This document shows, piece by piece, positions 25,095 to 38,814 of a stretch of DNA of 64,000 nucleotides (positions are counted from its first letter, which is position 1; every line of letters begins with the position of its first letter). The DNA comes from Siphonodentalium dalli. Its lineage: Eukaryota > Mollusca > Scaphopoda > Gadilida > Siphonodentaliidae. The translations under genes were made by a program, and so were the position numbers. The DNA lies in contig CP136066.1 of the NCBI GenBank assembly GCA_032622095.1, positions 55,828,609 to 55,892,608 of the forward strand. The letters are read 5' to 3'. The notes under the pieces are model-generated. The model searched no databases and was not told where the DNA came from. It saw only the letters and a list, made by a program, of their open reading frames with translations.

Positions 25095-26770
25095 TACTCT
25101 ATGATCATAGGTGAGGTGAATAGGTATACAGGGAGTTATTGTATGTCATGCATGATGTGAATAGGTATACAATGAGTGACTATATGGTTACGTGTGGGTT
25201 GTCCATAGTAAGATGCATAGGTATACAGGGAGAGGTCACGGTCATGTGTGAGGTGAATCGGTATGAATGGAGTGACTGTATGGTGTATGGTTGTGTCTAT
25301 CCAGTACGGGTTAACACGATGTGCCTGTATGGGCATTGATGTGGTGTATGGATATAGCTACATGGTCATCTATGTGTTGATTATGTATATATGGAGTGAC
25401 TAAGGTCATGGGTGGGATGTACATTTGTTGTCTGTATGATCATGGATGGGGTGTGTGGATAAATAGGTAGTTATTTTATGGTTACGGGTAATGTGTATAG
25501 GTATACATGGCATGACTGTACGGTCATGCTTGAAGTGTATATGCATACCTGGAGTAAGCTGGTGGACATTATCGAGCGTGTGGGTATATATGGAGTGTCC
25601 TTGTGGTAGATATTTATATATCTCGTGAATGTATTATCATTGGTGGGTGTATAGGGATTAGCTGAATGATCATGGATGGCGTGTATGATTATACAGTGAG
25701 TTGCTGAATTGTCATGTGTGAGGTGTATATGCAAGTATGGAAGGTATGAGTGGTCGTGTGTGCATATCTGGAAGTATATCTGGAAGGGCTGAATGGCCGT
25801 TGGTGAGGTGTATATGTATACCTGGAGTGACTCTATGGTCTAGGGTGGGCTGCATATGTATATATCGAGTGGTTATATGACTATGTGTGTCGAATAGGTA
25901 TACATGTAGTGACTGTATGGTCAATGGTGAGATGAGTACATGTAGGTATGCAGGGAGTGACTGTATGATCGTAAATGTAGTGAGTATCTATACATATATA
26001 TATAACAGGGGTGACTAAATGGTCATGTGTCAGGTGTATGAGTATACCTGGTGTTCCTGCTTGGTGACTCGTGGCGGTATGGTCATGTGTAGGATATACG
26101 GGTATACATACGTGTTGTTATATGGTCATGGGCGAGGGGTATGTGTATATAGCGGGTGGTTATATGGCCATGGATGAGGTGCATATGCATACATGGAGTG
26201 AGTTTCCTGACATGGCTGGGGTGTTTTAGTATATCTTGTGTCGCTATTCGGCTATGGTGTGACATATATGGATACAGGGAGTGACATGGCCAATGGTGAG
26301 GTGAATGTGTATACAAGGATTGACCATGATCATGTATGAATGTATTGAATAGGTACACACGGGGTGACTATATGGCCATAGGTCAGGTGAAGGAGTATAC
26401 CAGGTGGCATGGGTGAGGGTATGTGTATGAAGCGAGTGGCTATGTGGCGGTTGGTGAGGTATGTATACCTGTAGTGACTCTATGGTCATTGTTGTGGTGT
26501 TGATGTATATATTGAATGTCTATTTGACCATGTGTGTGGAGAATAGGTATATGGGGGATTACCGTATAGCCAATGGTGAGGTGAATGCATGGGTATACAC
26601 GGAGTGACTATATGGTTATGGGTCATGTTTAGGAGTATACCCGAAGTGCATCCATTGTGACTCATGGCTGTATGGTCATCCGTTGTCATGGGTCAGGTGT
26701 ACGTGTATACATTGGGTCACTATATTGTTATATCTGTGGTGTTTATGTATATATGGAATGACTGTGTGAT
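25095..26770 (+). repeat. 42-bp minisatellite, left block of copy 3
   Basis: About 1.7 kb of units (GGTATACAGGGAGTGACTGT, TGGTCATG, GAGGTGAATA). Ends at the conserved GGTGGCTATCGCTTTCC. Confidence 0.85.
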
Positions 26771-26895
26771 AATGGGTGGCTATCGCTTTCCACGTTTAAT
26801 GTTTCCCCCATATACATAAACACCATCAAGATGGAGAACTCTCTGACATGACCTCTCTATTGATTAACATATCCTTGAGTTATTGTGGAAAGCGA

Positions 26896-27400
26896 TAGCC
26901 ACCCAAGGTACACATGTACAACCAACCCATTACCTCAGTCACTCCATATGTACACAAATACCACACAAATGGCAATATAGTCACCCACTTTATACACGTA
27001 CGCCTGACCATACAGCCATACTTGGTTATACCCGTACATACCACAAATGACGATACAGCCACGATTCACCATACATGAACACCAGGTATACTCCTACACC
27101 TGGCTCATGACCATATAGTCACTATATGTATTCATATTCATCACATTCACGATCATACATTCAGTCAGTGTATACATATTCATCTCACTATGGACCATAT
27201 AGCCACTACATGTATACCTATTCGCCATACCCATGACCATAGGGTCAATCCAGGTATACATATATACCTCACCAATGGTGAGCCCTTCCAGATATACCAA
27301 TACCCACACACATGACCATTTATACCTTCCATACTTGCATATATACACCTCACACATGACAATTCAGCAACTCACTGTATACCGTACTCATACACGCCGC
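26896..27400 (-). repeat. 42-bp minisatellite, right block of copy 3
   Basis: Reverse-orientation units running from the hinge (GGAAAGCGATAGCCACC) to the truncated right arm. Confidence 0.8.
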
Positions 27401-27834
27401 TCCAATGATCAGTTAATATACAAAACACAAAATAAAGTCATATTACTCAACCAGTTCCAAACAACATGAACTGATCTAAAAGATATTTGTGAAAAAACGT
27501 CATATTTTCAACTTCCGGCGGCCATTTTGGCGGCCATCTTCGAGGGTGAGTTTCAGTTTTGAGTCAAAAAAGTGTCAATATGTCTTAGCTTCACGAAAAT
27601 ATATACATTTGTATACATTTTAATAGATTTCCCCGCTATAATTTGCATAAAACTGACGTAGGGTCTGATCTGAAAAACGGCGGCCAGGATGGACGCATTC
27701 TTGTCTGGAGTCTACACGGCCACATATTTTTCTTGTTAACATTGCTTAAAAGTTCAAGGACATAATAAAGAACAACATGAGTTGGTGATGTTAAGTCCCG
27801 GGGTGCAAGGGCACCCCTGTTGGCTCCCGGACTA

Positions 27835-30300
27835 TAAGAGAATTCTTACGAGAATCGTCGATAAATATACAAAACAGCAATGTCTTACCGTAGGTACCTG
27901 ATTACTATGATGTTAATGTTTCAGAATTATTACGGTGATGATAGTATCATGATACAACGCGGCTTTGAACGTTCCGCGACGAGTATATAAGTTTGAGTAA
28001 GTTCAAGGCCAGTTACGTGATTTCATATTACGTTGTACGATGCGCCGTATCAACAACCCCCCCCCCCCAACGAAGACAACACGAAGATTTTAAAAGCCTT
28101 TTATTGAACCCCATGTTCATCCAATCGGGCGACAGGCAGTTTATTCGTGTTCGGCACCTTCGAATTATGGTAAAAAAGTTGGTTTGACACTTTTCCGCGG
28201 AAATGCTTCTAGAAATGTCTTTTCTGAGAATTACGACTAGACTATCATGCAATGTCGCTGTTTGGTTCTCTCTTCTAATTCACCGTTTGTTCGAATTAGA
28301 GAGAAATTAAAAGAGAATTAGTGATCTAATCACGGAGTAGGTATTATATTGTTGTTCGTGTCTGTGTAGTTGTCATGAGGTGTCTAATTTACCGAGACTG
28401 CTTACTAGTAGACTTTAAGTTAGAGACTTGAATTGAAAGAGGAGAATCGTGGTTTGTTCGAGTTTTGACGTCACTAGGTCACATCTGTTCGAAAATGTTT
28501 GGCTGTTTCTTTTCGCAAGGTTTTTGATTTAAAGATTTGTTTTAAATATGACAATACGAGACAGTTCTTTCGTCAACACCAGTCTCTCATGGGCAGCAAC
28601 TATAGAATGCATCTAGGTAAGTTATCTTCTGTATTTGTATACGCGTGCAGGTCTAAAGACGGCCCCCGGCAACAGGGATGTCGATTTGATTTGCATAGAT
28701 GGGTGGGGGTGGCACTGAGTTACGATTGGTTCCCCTTGCCTTATAATATAAGTCGTATTGTAGCACAGTGACATTAAAGCACCGTACACTGCAACACGTG
28801 TTGTGTTTTAAATATTTAAATATTTATAATGCCCTTTCCATTTCTTAGAATCTTGGGGAAATTATATCCTTTTATTAAGTTTTAAATTATAGTAACCTGA
28901 TTTTAAACATGTTGACTCAATGCCATGCCCACTTGTCTTGTAACCATGTATCGCTTAGGCCAAAGAAAACTAATTTTTAATTTGGGTTCAAAGCCGGAGA
29001 TACAAAAAGAAAATTATTTTGATAATTCTGTTTCAGATTTGGGTCACAGAGTCACCCGCCCAGCACAGTATATTAAGTTTTAGGTTATAACTTATACTAT
29101 AGGAAGTTGGGAACATAATAACAAGATGTATCTTAGTTTCTGGTTAATTTCACATTTCAACATATGTAGTCGTTCAATTTAAAAATAAATATTATGGAAT
29201 TTATAATTAATAAATATTATGGAATTTATTATTAATTATAAATTATAATTAATTAATTAATTAATTATTTTATTTGTGGCTCCGAATGCTCCTTATGTCT
29301 TATCGATAACACTAAAGGACCATTATTATTCCTATGTCAAAATATATTTCATTCTGGTGTAAATTTGACTGGGTGCATGGCTGTGAGACCCTTTATAGTA
29401 GTTACTATTTTATAATTCTACTAGTACATGTATGCATATACAATTGATCCCCATCCCTTATTATTATTTATTATTATAAATCATTGTTTTCTTTTATTTA
29501 TGTCCATTTTCAGCTTATTAGCTTCGAGCATACGACTTAAAATTCTTATATTAATATGATAATGTTTGAGAAATAACTTTGTGCTCGGTCTGATACTGTC
29601 AGATCTAAATGAAACTTTCTAGTTTACATATATAAACAATACCATGATGTTGTCCATATTCACATGAGGCGTGATTCCCATATTATGCACATATTACTGG
29701 ACACTGTATACACTCAGCCATAAAACATACATTGCGCTATAAATAAAATTTTTTAGTGCGATAAATTATCATATTTAGAATCAGAACTTAATGAAAAGCC
29801 AAATATAAGCATATCAAGATTAGAGTTGATTCATTTCTGGCAATTATCACATATAGGATATAGCATCTGATAAATTATGGCTGTGTGTTATTGTCCATGT
29901 ACTTAGTTGGTTTGAACCCTTGCCGAGTTCACTATCTGTACCATATTTGGTACAGCTGATGGATGGCATGCACATTGATTATTACATGGCCATCTAGCCT
30001 ACAAGGCTCTATGAGTGGTGCTGAATGCTGATACCTGTAATTAATTTAAATTATTTAATTTAATTATTTGGTCATTTCTCGTCATGTACTGGTATGTTAA
30101 ATATTCCCTGAACTCTGATTCCTAACATTGATCTATCCAACTATTTCACTCCGCATTCAAGTTGAATAGTATTCTTAAGAATATTTAATATTCTTAAAAC
30201 CAACAGTAGTGGTTCTAGATCCCCATAATTATGAATACGGTTATTATACCGGTACTTATGGTTTATTAAGTGTATCAGTAATAAATTGGGATATCATTAT
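27835..30300. other. Gene-free stretch
   Basis: No gene is supported. A C run (near 28057-28068) and an AT-rich run (29180-29275, TTAATTAATTAATT) stand out. The 90-codon frame at 28499-28771 contains a GTAAGT at 28618 but no recognisable domain. Confidence 0.45.
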
Positions 30301-30880
30301 TTACTGGGTCCTGTAGATTTTTAAGATTTCTCGGATTAATTTTACCACTGGTCTAATTTTGTCAGTGTTTTGGGTGAAAAGCTCAAAGAGCTTATACATG
30401 CTGGGCTTAGAAATGAAATATTTGTCAATCAATCTGTTTCTAAGATAACTTAAGGATTTGCATTCTAAAATTACATGATATTCATCACCAATTCCAGTGT
30501 TACATAAATTGCAGATCCTGTCATTGATATCAACATATTCATCTACATGTCCCCAATCCCCAGTTTCAACGGGCAATTTATTATTCCGTGTTCTGAATTT
30601 AGCCAAGATTATTGCATCTCTTTCCGGTAAGAATTTTAAATATGGTTCCATTCCAAAATCACTTTTGATCAGTCTATAAAAGGAGTATTTGTTGGAAGAG
30701 TCCAATGTGGCTCTCCAAGTCTGGACATATGCATCACTCAGTCTTCTATAGACTGCATTTTTAAACCATTGTGTCCCATAGGTATTTTGAATTTGATAGT
30801 GCCAAATATATGACATACCAATTTCATTCAAGATTTTTTCAATATTGCAGATCCACCTGAGTGACTTTTTACCCTTATGT

Positions 30881-32686
30881 TTATTTAGCATAGCATGATA
30901 TGATATTCGATAACTTCCATTGTTCACCATTTATCAAGCGCTCCCAGAAATAAAGCATTCGCAGTTTAATTTTAGTTGTAACCGGTAAAATTCCAAGTTC
31001 CCCATACACCATTGCGGTTGGTGTTGTCTTTTTTAGCCCTAAGATAAATTTGAAGAACCAGAGCTCAGTTGTTTCAATACCTGCATTTGATCCATATCCC
31101 CATACTTCACATCCATATATTAATATAGGTATAATACATTTATTGTATACATCTATTACTACATCTAATGGCAATTTGTATTTTCTGAATTTGCCTATCA
31201 GAGAAAACATAGCTCTTTTTCCTTCAATGCAACGTTTCTTTTTTTCCTCTGCAAAATGATTTTCATTATTAAATGTTACCCCTAGGTATTTGTAACTTTT
31301 AACTACTTCAACATTATTTTCACCTATTTTAAATGTGTAGTTTTCATCTCTGCCCTCACCGAACACCACTATCTTAGTTTTTGAGCAATTAATGTTCAGT
31401 TTCCATTCAACACAATATTGGTTATAAGCTTCTAGAATTTCCTCGAGACCTTCTGCTGTGTCTGATATGAGTATTGTGTCATCGGCATACAATAATGAGA
31501 ATAACTTTACATATCTATACACAGCTTTACCAGTTAGAGCAGATAGAGACAATGGGTTTATACAATTTCTTTCCAAAAAAGATTCCATATCATTAATATA
31601 CAGTGAAAAAAGTACCGGGGATAGGTTTCGCCCTGCCGGACACCGACAGGGCACCCAAATAGGGGTGAATATTCATTATTTACTGCTACACATGATTTGA
31701 TGTCATTATACATTTGCTTGATGACGGTCAGGACATTACCATTTAACCCAGATGAAATTAACTTGTACCACATCCCATTTCTCCATATACTGTCAAATGC
31801 CTTTGATAGGTCTATAAAAGCAGTGTACAAACTCCCACTGATTGATTTAGTTAATTCTATCATTGAATTTAAGGTAAAAATGTGGTCTAGTGTTGAAAAA
31901 TTCTTACAAAACCCCGCCTGGTTCACAGATAGGATCCCATTTTCTTCAAGAAAATCATGTATTCTTTTACTTAGTATACTTGAAAATAGCTTTGAGAGGC
32001 AACTCACTAGTGTGATTTGTCTGTAGTTTCCAGGGTCGGAGCGAGCTCCTGATTTATATATTGGTTTAATAATACCTATACTCCAAGAATTTGGGATTAG
32101 ACCAGTTTCAAGTATTAGATTGAAAAACTTAAGATAAACATATTTCAGTTTTATCAAATGAACCTTTTATTAATTCATTAGAAATTTTATCTATACCGGG
32201 TGCTTTCCCATTATTCAAATCACTTATTGCAGTTTCAATTTCAGCTATATTGATATTACTGTTTAGTGCACTGGTGTCATAGTGCTGATTAGTTGTTTGC
32301 GGTAGCGGGTCATCTTGGGTAGCCATTTCAGTTAAATTTGAAAAGTAATCATAAAAATCACCCAATTGTGGCATCTGAGCATTACAACTTTTATTTCCTA
32401 GTCCCCTAATGAGTTCCCAAAACTGTTTTGGGCTGCTGCTTTTCAGAGATTTAACTTTGTGTCTGAAATTATCATTATACCGATATTTACTTCTTCGCAA
32501 AGCAAGTTTATATTTTCTTCTACATTCTAGCATATATATTCTGTTTTCTGTACACTTATTACATATGTACCCTTTTCTTGCCCTCCGGTAAGTAGTCCTG
32601 GAATGTGAACAGTCACTATCAAACCATGGCATCTTTGATTTATTCTTAGGATATCCCCCATTTCTTCTCTTTTTATAGCCAAACAC
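30881..32686 (-). pseudogene. LINE reverse transcriptase fragments
   Basis: 32686-32129 holds the linker before the palm, with KAPGIDKISNELIK. 32157-31558 continues with PIYKSGARSDPGNYR, the finger motifs and FIDLSKAFD. 31654-30881 has LSPVLFSLYIND, LLYADDT, a YKYLGV block and the thumb. Each junction is a frameshift. The YADD catalytic aspartates are retained, but the frame is not. Confidence 0.9.
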
Positions 32687-32716
32687 TGTTTTGGCATTTT
32701 CTAGAATTTTTTCTGA

Positions 32717-33581
32717 TCATTTTTCTGAGAATTCTGTTATGTTTTCTAGTTTTAAATCATTTACTCCAATATACTCCATGTCATACAGGTCCCCAATTAG
32801 CTCATCTATTGTGTCCCCATCTAGTAAATTTGAAAATTGATCAGCCTTTTCTTGTGACCATGGGTTGATAGTGACTGACTCATTCACCTCCGAGGTTTCA
32901 TGTACAGTATTTCTGTAAGAATGTTGATCATAACAGTTAAATGTAATATCAATTGAGACACAGGAGTGTCCATCTGACATAATATCATCAAATTCATAGA
33001 CATGTAAGTCTTGTACTATTTGACATGCATCAAATAAACATAGTGCATAATCAATCAAACGAACTTCTTTACTGGTTACATTTCCTATCCCCTTGTCATG
33101 GCCTATACGACCATTACAAATAATTAATGAAGCAATTTTGCACAAATCAATAAGTTTATGACCAAAATTGTTTGTCTTGTTATCTAGTGACACACGGTCA
33201 AGTGAAAAATCACCCAAGCCACCACATTCAAACCTTTCCCTTATGTCAGATTCCTCAACATAATCTTTTAAACTACCAGTTCTGGAATTAAAATCCCCCA
33301 ACTAGGAGGACATTATTACTAATGAGTAACATATCAATGATCATACTATATAACTTATCAAATGATTCTGGGGAGGAGTACTTGCTGCCTTCAGGTGGCA
33401 GGTAAACATTGCCAATAATTATAGGGTCTCGATCATCATTGCATACAATTTTAAACCACAGAACTATGTCGGTTGGTATTTCATTACTTAGAACCTCGAC
33501 ATGATCTACTAGCTCATCACGTTCAAAACATGGTCGCTTGACCTCCCTCATACTGTAAATATAATACCAACATTGACTCAC
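32717..33581 (-). pseudogene. LINE endonuclease (EEP) fragment
   Basis: Apurinic-like endonuclease domain of the LINE, which nicks target DNA to prime reverse transcription. Visible motifs: NVYLPPEG (strand before the catalytic core), GDFN split by a +1 G-run frameshift, LIDYAL, and the SDGH motif where SDH is usual. It ends at a TGA, after which the same frame continues at 32686. Confidence 0.85.
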
Positions 33582-33840
33582 CTGGGGAGGGGACGATCCT
33601 TTGGACTCGGACGAATTGGATTGTCTGCCTGCCGATACCCAAACTATGGTCCAAATGACGACAGTCAGCTCACAAATAACCCAGACACATGGACCGTGAC
33701 ACTATATCACGTCTGTTCCCACGGTCAAAACCGATAGTCTGTCAAACAATCCACGGGTAATCCGTGCAGAGTGTGCGTTAACCGACACACTATCCTCGTT
33801 CAATGCAACGGACCACATCAAGCCTTGTTTGTGATTAAAG

Positions 33841-34253
33841 TTAAGGGGGAGGTCAAGTGAACAATTTTGAATGGGGTTTTCCATGCAAATCTTCTGAGGA
33901 AAAGTTACAAAGTTGCATATACTTCTGAGCGTGATTTGATGTGGTATTGCAAACAATAGCTATTTATCTGGCGGATCCCTTTGGTAAATTATAAAATTTT
34001 GCAATAAATATATTTTTGAGAATTGTTTTCTGGAATTACATCACTTGACCTACATTTGAAAAATCAATATAAAATTCAAAACTAAATACACCAACATTAT
34101 AATGGAACAAGTTCCAAGCGGACCCGCCAGATAAATACCTGTTGTTTCAAATACCACATCATGTCACACTCAGATTTATGTGCAACTTTAACTTTTGCTC
34201 CGCAGATTTCATGGAAATCCCCATTCAAAATTGGTCACTTGACCTCCCCTTAA
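33841..34253. mobile_element. TTAA-flanked MITE with long inverted repeats
   Basis: TTAA at 33841-33844 and 34250-34253. Inside, GGGGAGGTCAAGTGA and ATTTTGAATGGGG on the left are matched inverted on the right, and the inverted similarity extends inward in weaker form (CAAAGTTGCA, ATTTATCTGGCGG). No protein. The TTAA duplication fits a piggyBac-type target; the inner termini differ from the 10928 element. Confidence 0.65.
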
Positions 34254-34357
34254 GTTAAGTAGTCCTGCTGATTTGTTATGATGTTGGTGGGTCCTGCAGA
34301 ATTGTTATGGTGCTGGTAGGGCACATTGGAGATGTTAAGAAAATATATCGTTATGTT

Positions 34358-34646
34358 TTAACCAATTCAGTGCCAAGTCCGATTTTTGTATCAAACCATA
34401 TACCCTATGCCAATGCATTCTCTTATATATGCGAGTCGACCATAGGTTGCCTCGCATATATAAGAGAATGCATTGGCCTATCAAATTTTCATCATTTGTT
34501 ATTATTTTTGTTTACAATTTTTTAAAATTTTAATAATTTTTTCTTATATTCTTTAAATCTTTCGGTGCCAGATTTTATCGGGCCTGGCACTCTACATATC
34601 GTAAATTAGGGCCGATGAGATCGGCCCCTGGCACTGAAAGAATTAA
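34358..34646. mobile_element. TTAA-flanked MITE carrying the 69-bp palindrome
   Basis: TTAA at 34358-34361 and 34643-34646. TCAGTGCCA near the left end is matched by TGGCACTGA near the right. The palindrome at 34409-34477 (33-bp arms, 3-nt loop, GCCAATGCATTCTC...) is almost identical to that in the element at 10928-11257, although the termini differ. About 289 bp with no coding content. Confidence 0.6.
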
Positions 34647-35345
34647 TAGTCAAAATCAATCACAATATGTTGTTTTGTTTATTATACTGTAATTATTCTT
34701 TCCGTCAGGGTATCTTGATTGACAATTAACTTCATTATATTTTATTCTAGTCATTCCCTTAATCGTGTACGTTGTTGAGACGGTTATCTCTACGCATCCA
34801 TACATAACTATCCCCCAGAAAACATGTGAGAACTGTATGGATGGCGTAAACAATTTTGCGGCATCATGGGACAGCGATGTTGGCCAGAATTCATAAGAAA
34901 TATTCAATTAAAATAATTATTGGTATAGATAGTGAGTATAACGTCACTGGTTAGCTAGCTAACTAAATAGATACATAAACTGTGAACGAAATCGATGCAT
35001 TGTGTAAGAAGTTACATGACAAACACGACCAGCGATTATTCGTTCGGAAATATATATAACATGGTGCACCCTCCATCGGCCCAAATGAAAATTTAGCTTC
35101 CACGCCCCACACTTGAGGTGCGATTTATAAACTCGGATCTCAATCTGTCTAATTTACTAAAATGATATACTATAGCCACAAGTAACATAATAATTATCAT
35201 TGTGTATGGACGTATGATTCCCATTCCTCCATTTAAAGGGAATGTTCAGATAAGTACTTCGCCACCGTTGAACATATAGTGTATTTGAGCGTCCGGTCAT
35301 TAAAGGTAATCAATCCGATTCGATGGTCCCCATATTATCAGATTC

Positions 35346-35376
<31 letters not shown>

Positions 35377-37755
35377 TGTTTTTTAAATGCCGCTTCAGTT
35401 ATCAGAATCGATTAATTAACCAAAAATAATGCAAACCGCAGTCAAACATAGTATAAAATTTGCCAAAACCTGTTATTTATCAACATTTTGTTCAACGAAA
35501 CTTTGCCGGTTTGTCAAATATCTGACACAAAAAAGTCACTTGATTTTAGAGTTATCCATCTTCGCCCGCAAATTTGGTCCGAGACAGTCTTCTGTCTTCT
35601 CGTCGACTTTTACTGGGCCACTAAATATGTATTCCAGATGGTGACAAATAATAGAGTTAAAAAATCGATATCTGATCACTCTGAGCTTTGATGGGTGGGT
35701 TCCTCGACTCGAATCAAATATTATTTACCCCCCCCCCCACCGAAGCCAAATAAATAGTAATTGAGGGGTGCTTAATCGGATTGAGTACCGTTAAAAAGGT
35801 TAAATATAACTCAATTCTTTACAAAGATTATTAATTTTTTCGTCGATTTCGACTGATTTTACAGAGTGAATCTTCCAACAAACCTATGAAAAATTGTTTT
35901 CTGTATGAACGATTGACTTATAACTCGTATAAAACCCACACAACATATGATAGTATGACAATGGATAAATTGCTGTTTGTTCAGCTGGAGTTTGATGTCG
36001 TTTTAGCCGCTATGACAAACACGACTGAAAGAGACTGAACCAAGAAGAAGCGAAGCCACTGTTTTTAGATATACCTGTGAATTTGACTAAAACAAAATAT
36101 GTATAAATAAAATCGCCTAAATATGAAACAACGTGCTCATTTGGATCGAGAACAATTCAGAGACTCACTATTGTGTGTATACACATAAGATATATATTTA
36201 TTTTTTGAATATCTGTCTGTGTTCTATATAAATTAGATCGCTCCAAATGGGTCTATCATTAGTAATTTGTTACGAGGAAGATAATGGTGCAGGTTAAAAT
36301 TTCCAGGCTTTTTGGGAGGGGGTGGGGAGCTATTTATAACAATATTTTTAGCGCCGATTTCCACCAAATTAATACATATTATTCTCCGTGATACGTTGAA
36401 TCTAATTGTATTGTTTAAAGACGCCACATTTACATTCACCGTTACAATATATACTCGTAAAAGGCCCTAAGACCCATCGAACAAGTTAGTGTGGATTGAT
36501 AATTATATGTGTAGAAAATAAAGAGGTTTGTTTCACTTTTGTGCGAAAACCTGAAAAGTTGAAAATGGCTGTGACAATGGCAAGTATATTTCAGACCATA
36601 TGAAGCCGGTATATTAATTTTTCGTGTATTTATCAACCTATATATTTACACCTCCTTCCAAATTACGTACACACAATTTGGAAACTCGAATGAGCCATGT
36701 CCGTTTAATTTCGACGAAAACGACGCATCCAAAGTTGAGATTGACATGCATGCTGTCAATTAAACATCCAATTATCGTTTATCAAGTTGCGTAATAAATT
36801 CGTCCATTTTTATTGGCTAGTGGACAGTGTGCACGCGCTGGTCTACTGGTCACTCCACTGTGGCGTAACCTGACTGTGACATGTACGAGTTGTTATTTTC
36901 TAAAACTTCATTTCTTTGCAAATGTTAGCTCGATCCAGTCTTGTTGATTTGTCTAGGAACTTATACACTGAATTACTGATGTTTAGTTAGTAGTAAAGTT
37001 AATGGCAGGGCAGTCCTACCTGAATGAATGTTGATGCAACACCGGACTTACCGTTTATATCGAATAGTTTTCATGTACATTTTAGGCACACTGTATGCGT
37101 GGTCATATGACACGATGGCTGTCATTTCTACAGCAGATGTAATCAAGGAATTTAGGTTATCGAGAAAGAAATTTAATGGCTAAATGTTCGACAACCAATG
37201 GTTTTATAGTATTTTGTGGATTGACAGCTTCTGATTAAATTATTGTCAAATGCGCTATATAAATGCATCGATTATTACAATGTAGTATCGTTGATAATGT
37301 GTACCACTGATTTGTTTTAATATCACTCCAACTAATGCGTCCAGAATCGATGTTGAGGGTACGTATATCAGGCTGTTTGATTATGTGTGGACACACATGG
37401 TAGGGATTTATGTCAGGATTAATGGACGGGCTTCTGGACATTCGTACACTAGATTGTCGAGGGCGTAGCCAGAGACCATTTCGTTTAAAAATGTCCAGTA
37501 GCGAGTCCATTAACCGACTTAAAACACAATTTTGTAATATACAAGGAGAAATTACATTGATACAGATGAAAAATTCCGATAAATATCGATAAATGAGACG
37601 CTTACGGTTTTTCTGGGGGGAAATAGTCCTTGGCAGACAGCAAAAACACGCCCATTGACACGACGCGTGTGGGTGGATTTTTCACGTGGAAATTGTCGCG
37701 GTAACAATAATATTGTCCAGGCATATGCGGCTGTCCATTACAGCTTTGTTCGAAA
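34647..37755. other. Gene-free stretch with simple and dispersed repeats
   Basis: (AAC)n at about 35346-35374, a C run near 35727-35738, and a single dispersed repeat unit at about 36180-36440 related to 10820-12062. Small frames (35429-35691, 37235-37592) have no recognisable domain. Confidence 0.45.
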
Positions 37756-38397
37756 TTAAAGGGGTACTGTACGCCAATTTCAATAAATTCCCGGTAATAA
37801 TTGCGATCTAATATCAATATTATATTTTAAAATAACGTATTTGAGTCGACGATGTCTACAGAAAACGTTCCGGTTAACAGGTTATCATAAAAGTCAAATT
37901 GAATTATTTAATATAAATGAATTTATGGCTGGAGTCACAAAATGGCGAATTATGCCATTACGAGTTACCGTTCTTGAAATCTCACATTTTGGGTGTCTTT
38001 TATCGACGGCTGTTTACGACGAACATTATTGAGTTGCGAACAAAACATGTTACATGCAAAAGGAAGTCCCGCTATAACCAATTTGGAAAAAAAGAGAAGA
38101 AACAAGATTAAAATAAAGCGTCAAGTATTTTTATAGGGGGTGAGATTGTTCGATGGAAGAGATTGCAGGCATCAATTGAACTTCCGGTTCATCCTGCAAC
38201 CTGTGTCTTCTCCGGTGAAGGTCAAAAACATGGCGCGTAGTTTGAAATCGTAATATTTTTATTTCCAAGATCAATATTGTCGTCGCTAAATTAGGTTTAT
38301 ACGAAACTCATATAACACGAACACAATCTAACTTGAAAGTTATGTCAATGGGAGTAAATAAAAAAATGGCCTATCTCTGTGTACAGTACCCCTTTAA
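37756..38397. mobile_element. TTAA-flanked MITE, 642 bp
   Basis: TTAA then AGGGGTACTGTAC at 37756-37772; GTACAGTACCCCT then TTAA ends at 38397. A 13-bp perfect inverted pair immediately inside TTAA duplications. No transposase. The open frames inside (37841-38111) are not recognisable. Confidence 0.65.
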
Positions 38398-38814
38398 ACT
38401 TCGATTTACGAAACATATAATAGATGTTTGTTTTCTATGTAAATATAACGTAGTGTATATACGTAATATATACTGTTGACTCAATTATCTGTATTTTGGG
38501 CACGAATACATTTTATGATAGTTTTAACTCGCGTAAATGATATCATTCAGCGCAAAAGAACAGTAACTCTATTATGATTACGTGTTACGTTTGATGTAAT
38601 ATATACAACTGGTATTCAAATTAACATACTTACTTTTCTGACAAGGAATTGTATTACGTGAAGTTCATAAACAAAATGTAGATGTTTGTTATTGTGGGCG
38701 GGTGTTAGAAGTGAACTATTTCTCTAATAGAGGTCCCTGTGGGAGTTCGTTGCGCATACATTGGGAGGCATGAACATTCTAGATTACGAATGTCGACATG
38801 TGGTATAAAACATA

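Larger units (their letters stand above)
24062..27834. mobile_element. Foldback element copy 3 (both arms damaged)
   Basis: The right end is CTCCCGGACTA at 27834, identical to that of copy 1. The left arm (24062 to about 25090) begins internally, equivalent to about position 697 of copy 1, so the outer 320 bp are missing. The right arm (about 27405-27834) lacks the inner 0.9 kb. Between them lie a left-orientation minisatellite (25095-26770), the hinge (26772-26895) and a right-orientation block (26896-27400). Closer to copy 1 than to copy 2. Confidence 0.8.
30301..33581 (-). mobile_element. Non-LTR retrotransposon (LINE) remnant, 5'-truncated and broken
   Basis: Fragments on the minus strand assemble in the order of a LINE ORF2. 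The endonuclease part (33581-32717) has GDFNSRTG, an IDYAL segment and a SDGH/C-terminal block. Reverse transcriptase (32157-30881) has FIDLSKAFD near 31800, the GVRQG region near 31650 and LLYADD near 31480. A C-terminal part (30930-30301) has a zinc-knuckle-like C-x2-C...H...C near 30490. It has frameshifts near 33290 (a G run of five splits GDFN), 32140, 31645 and 30900, and an in-frame TGA at 32717, so it cannot be active. The N-terminus of the endonuclease is missing. No poly(A) tail is obvious. Clade not assigned. Confidence 0.93.

Noticed and set aside
28499-28771. 90-codon frame with an internal GTAAGT
   Set aside because: No domain, no partner exon of matching phase; likely chance.
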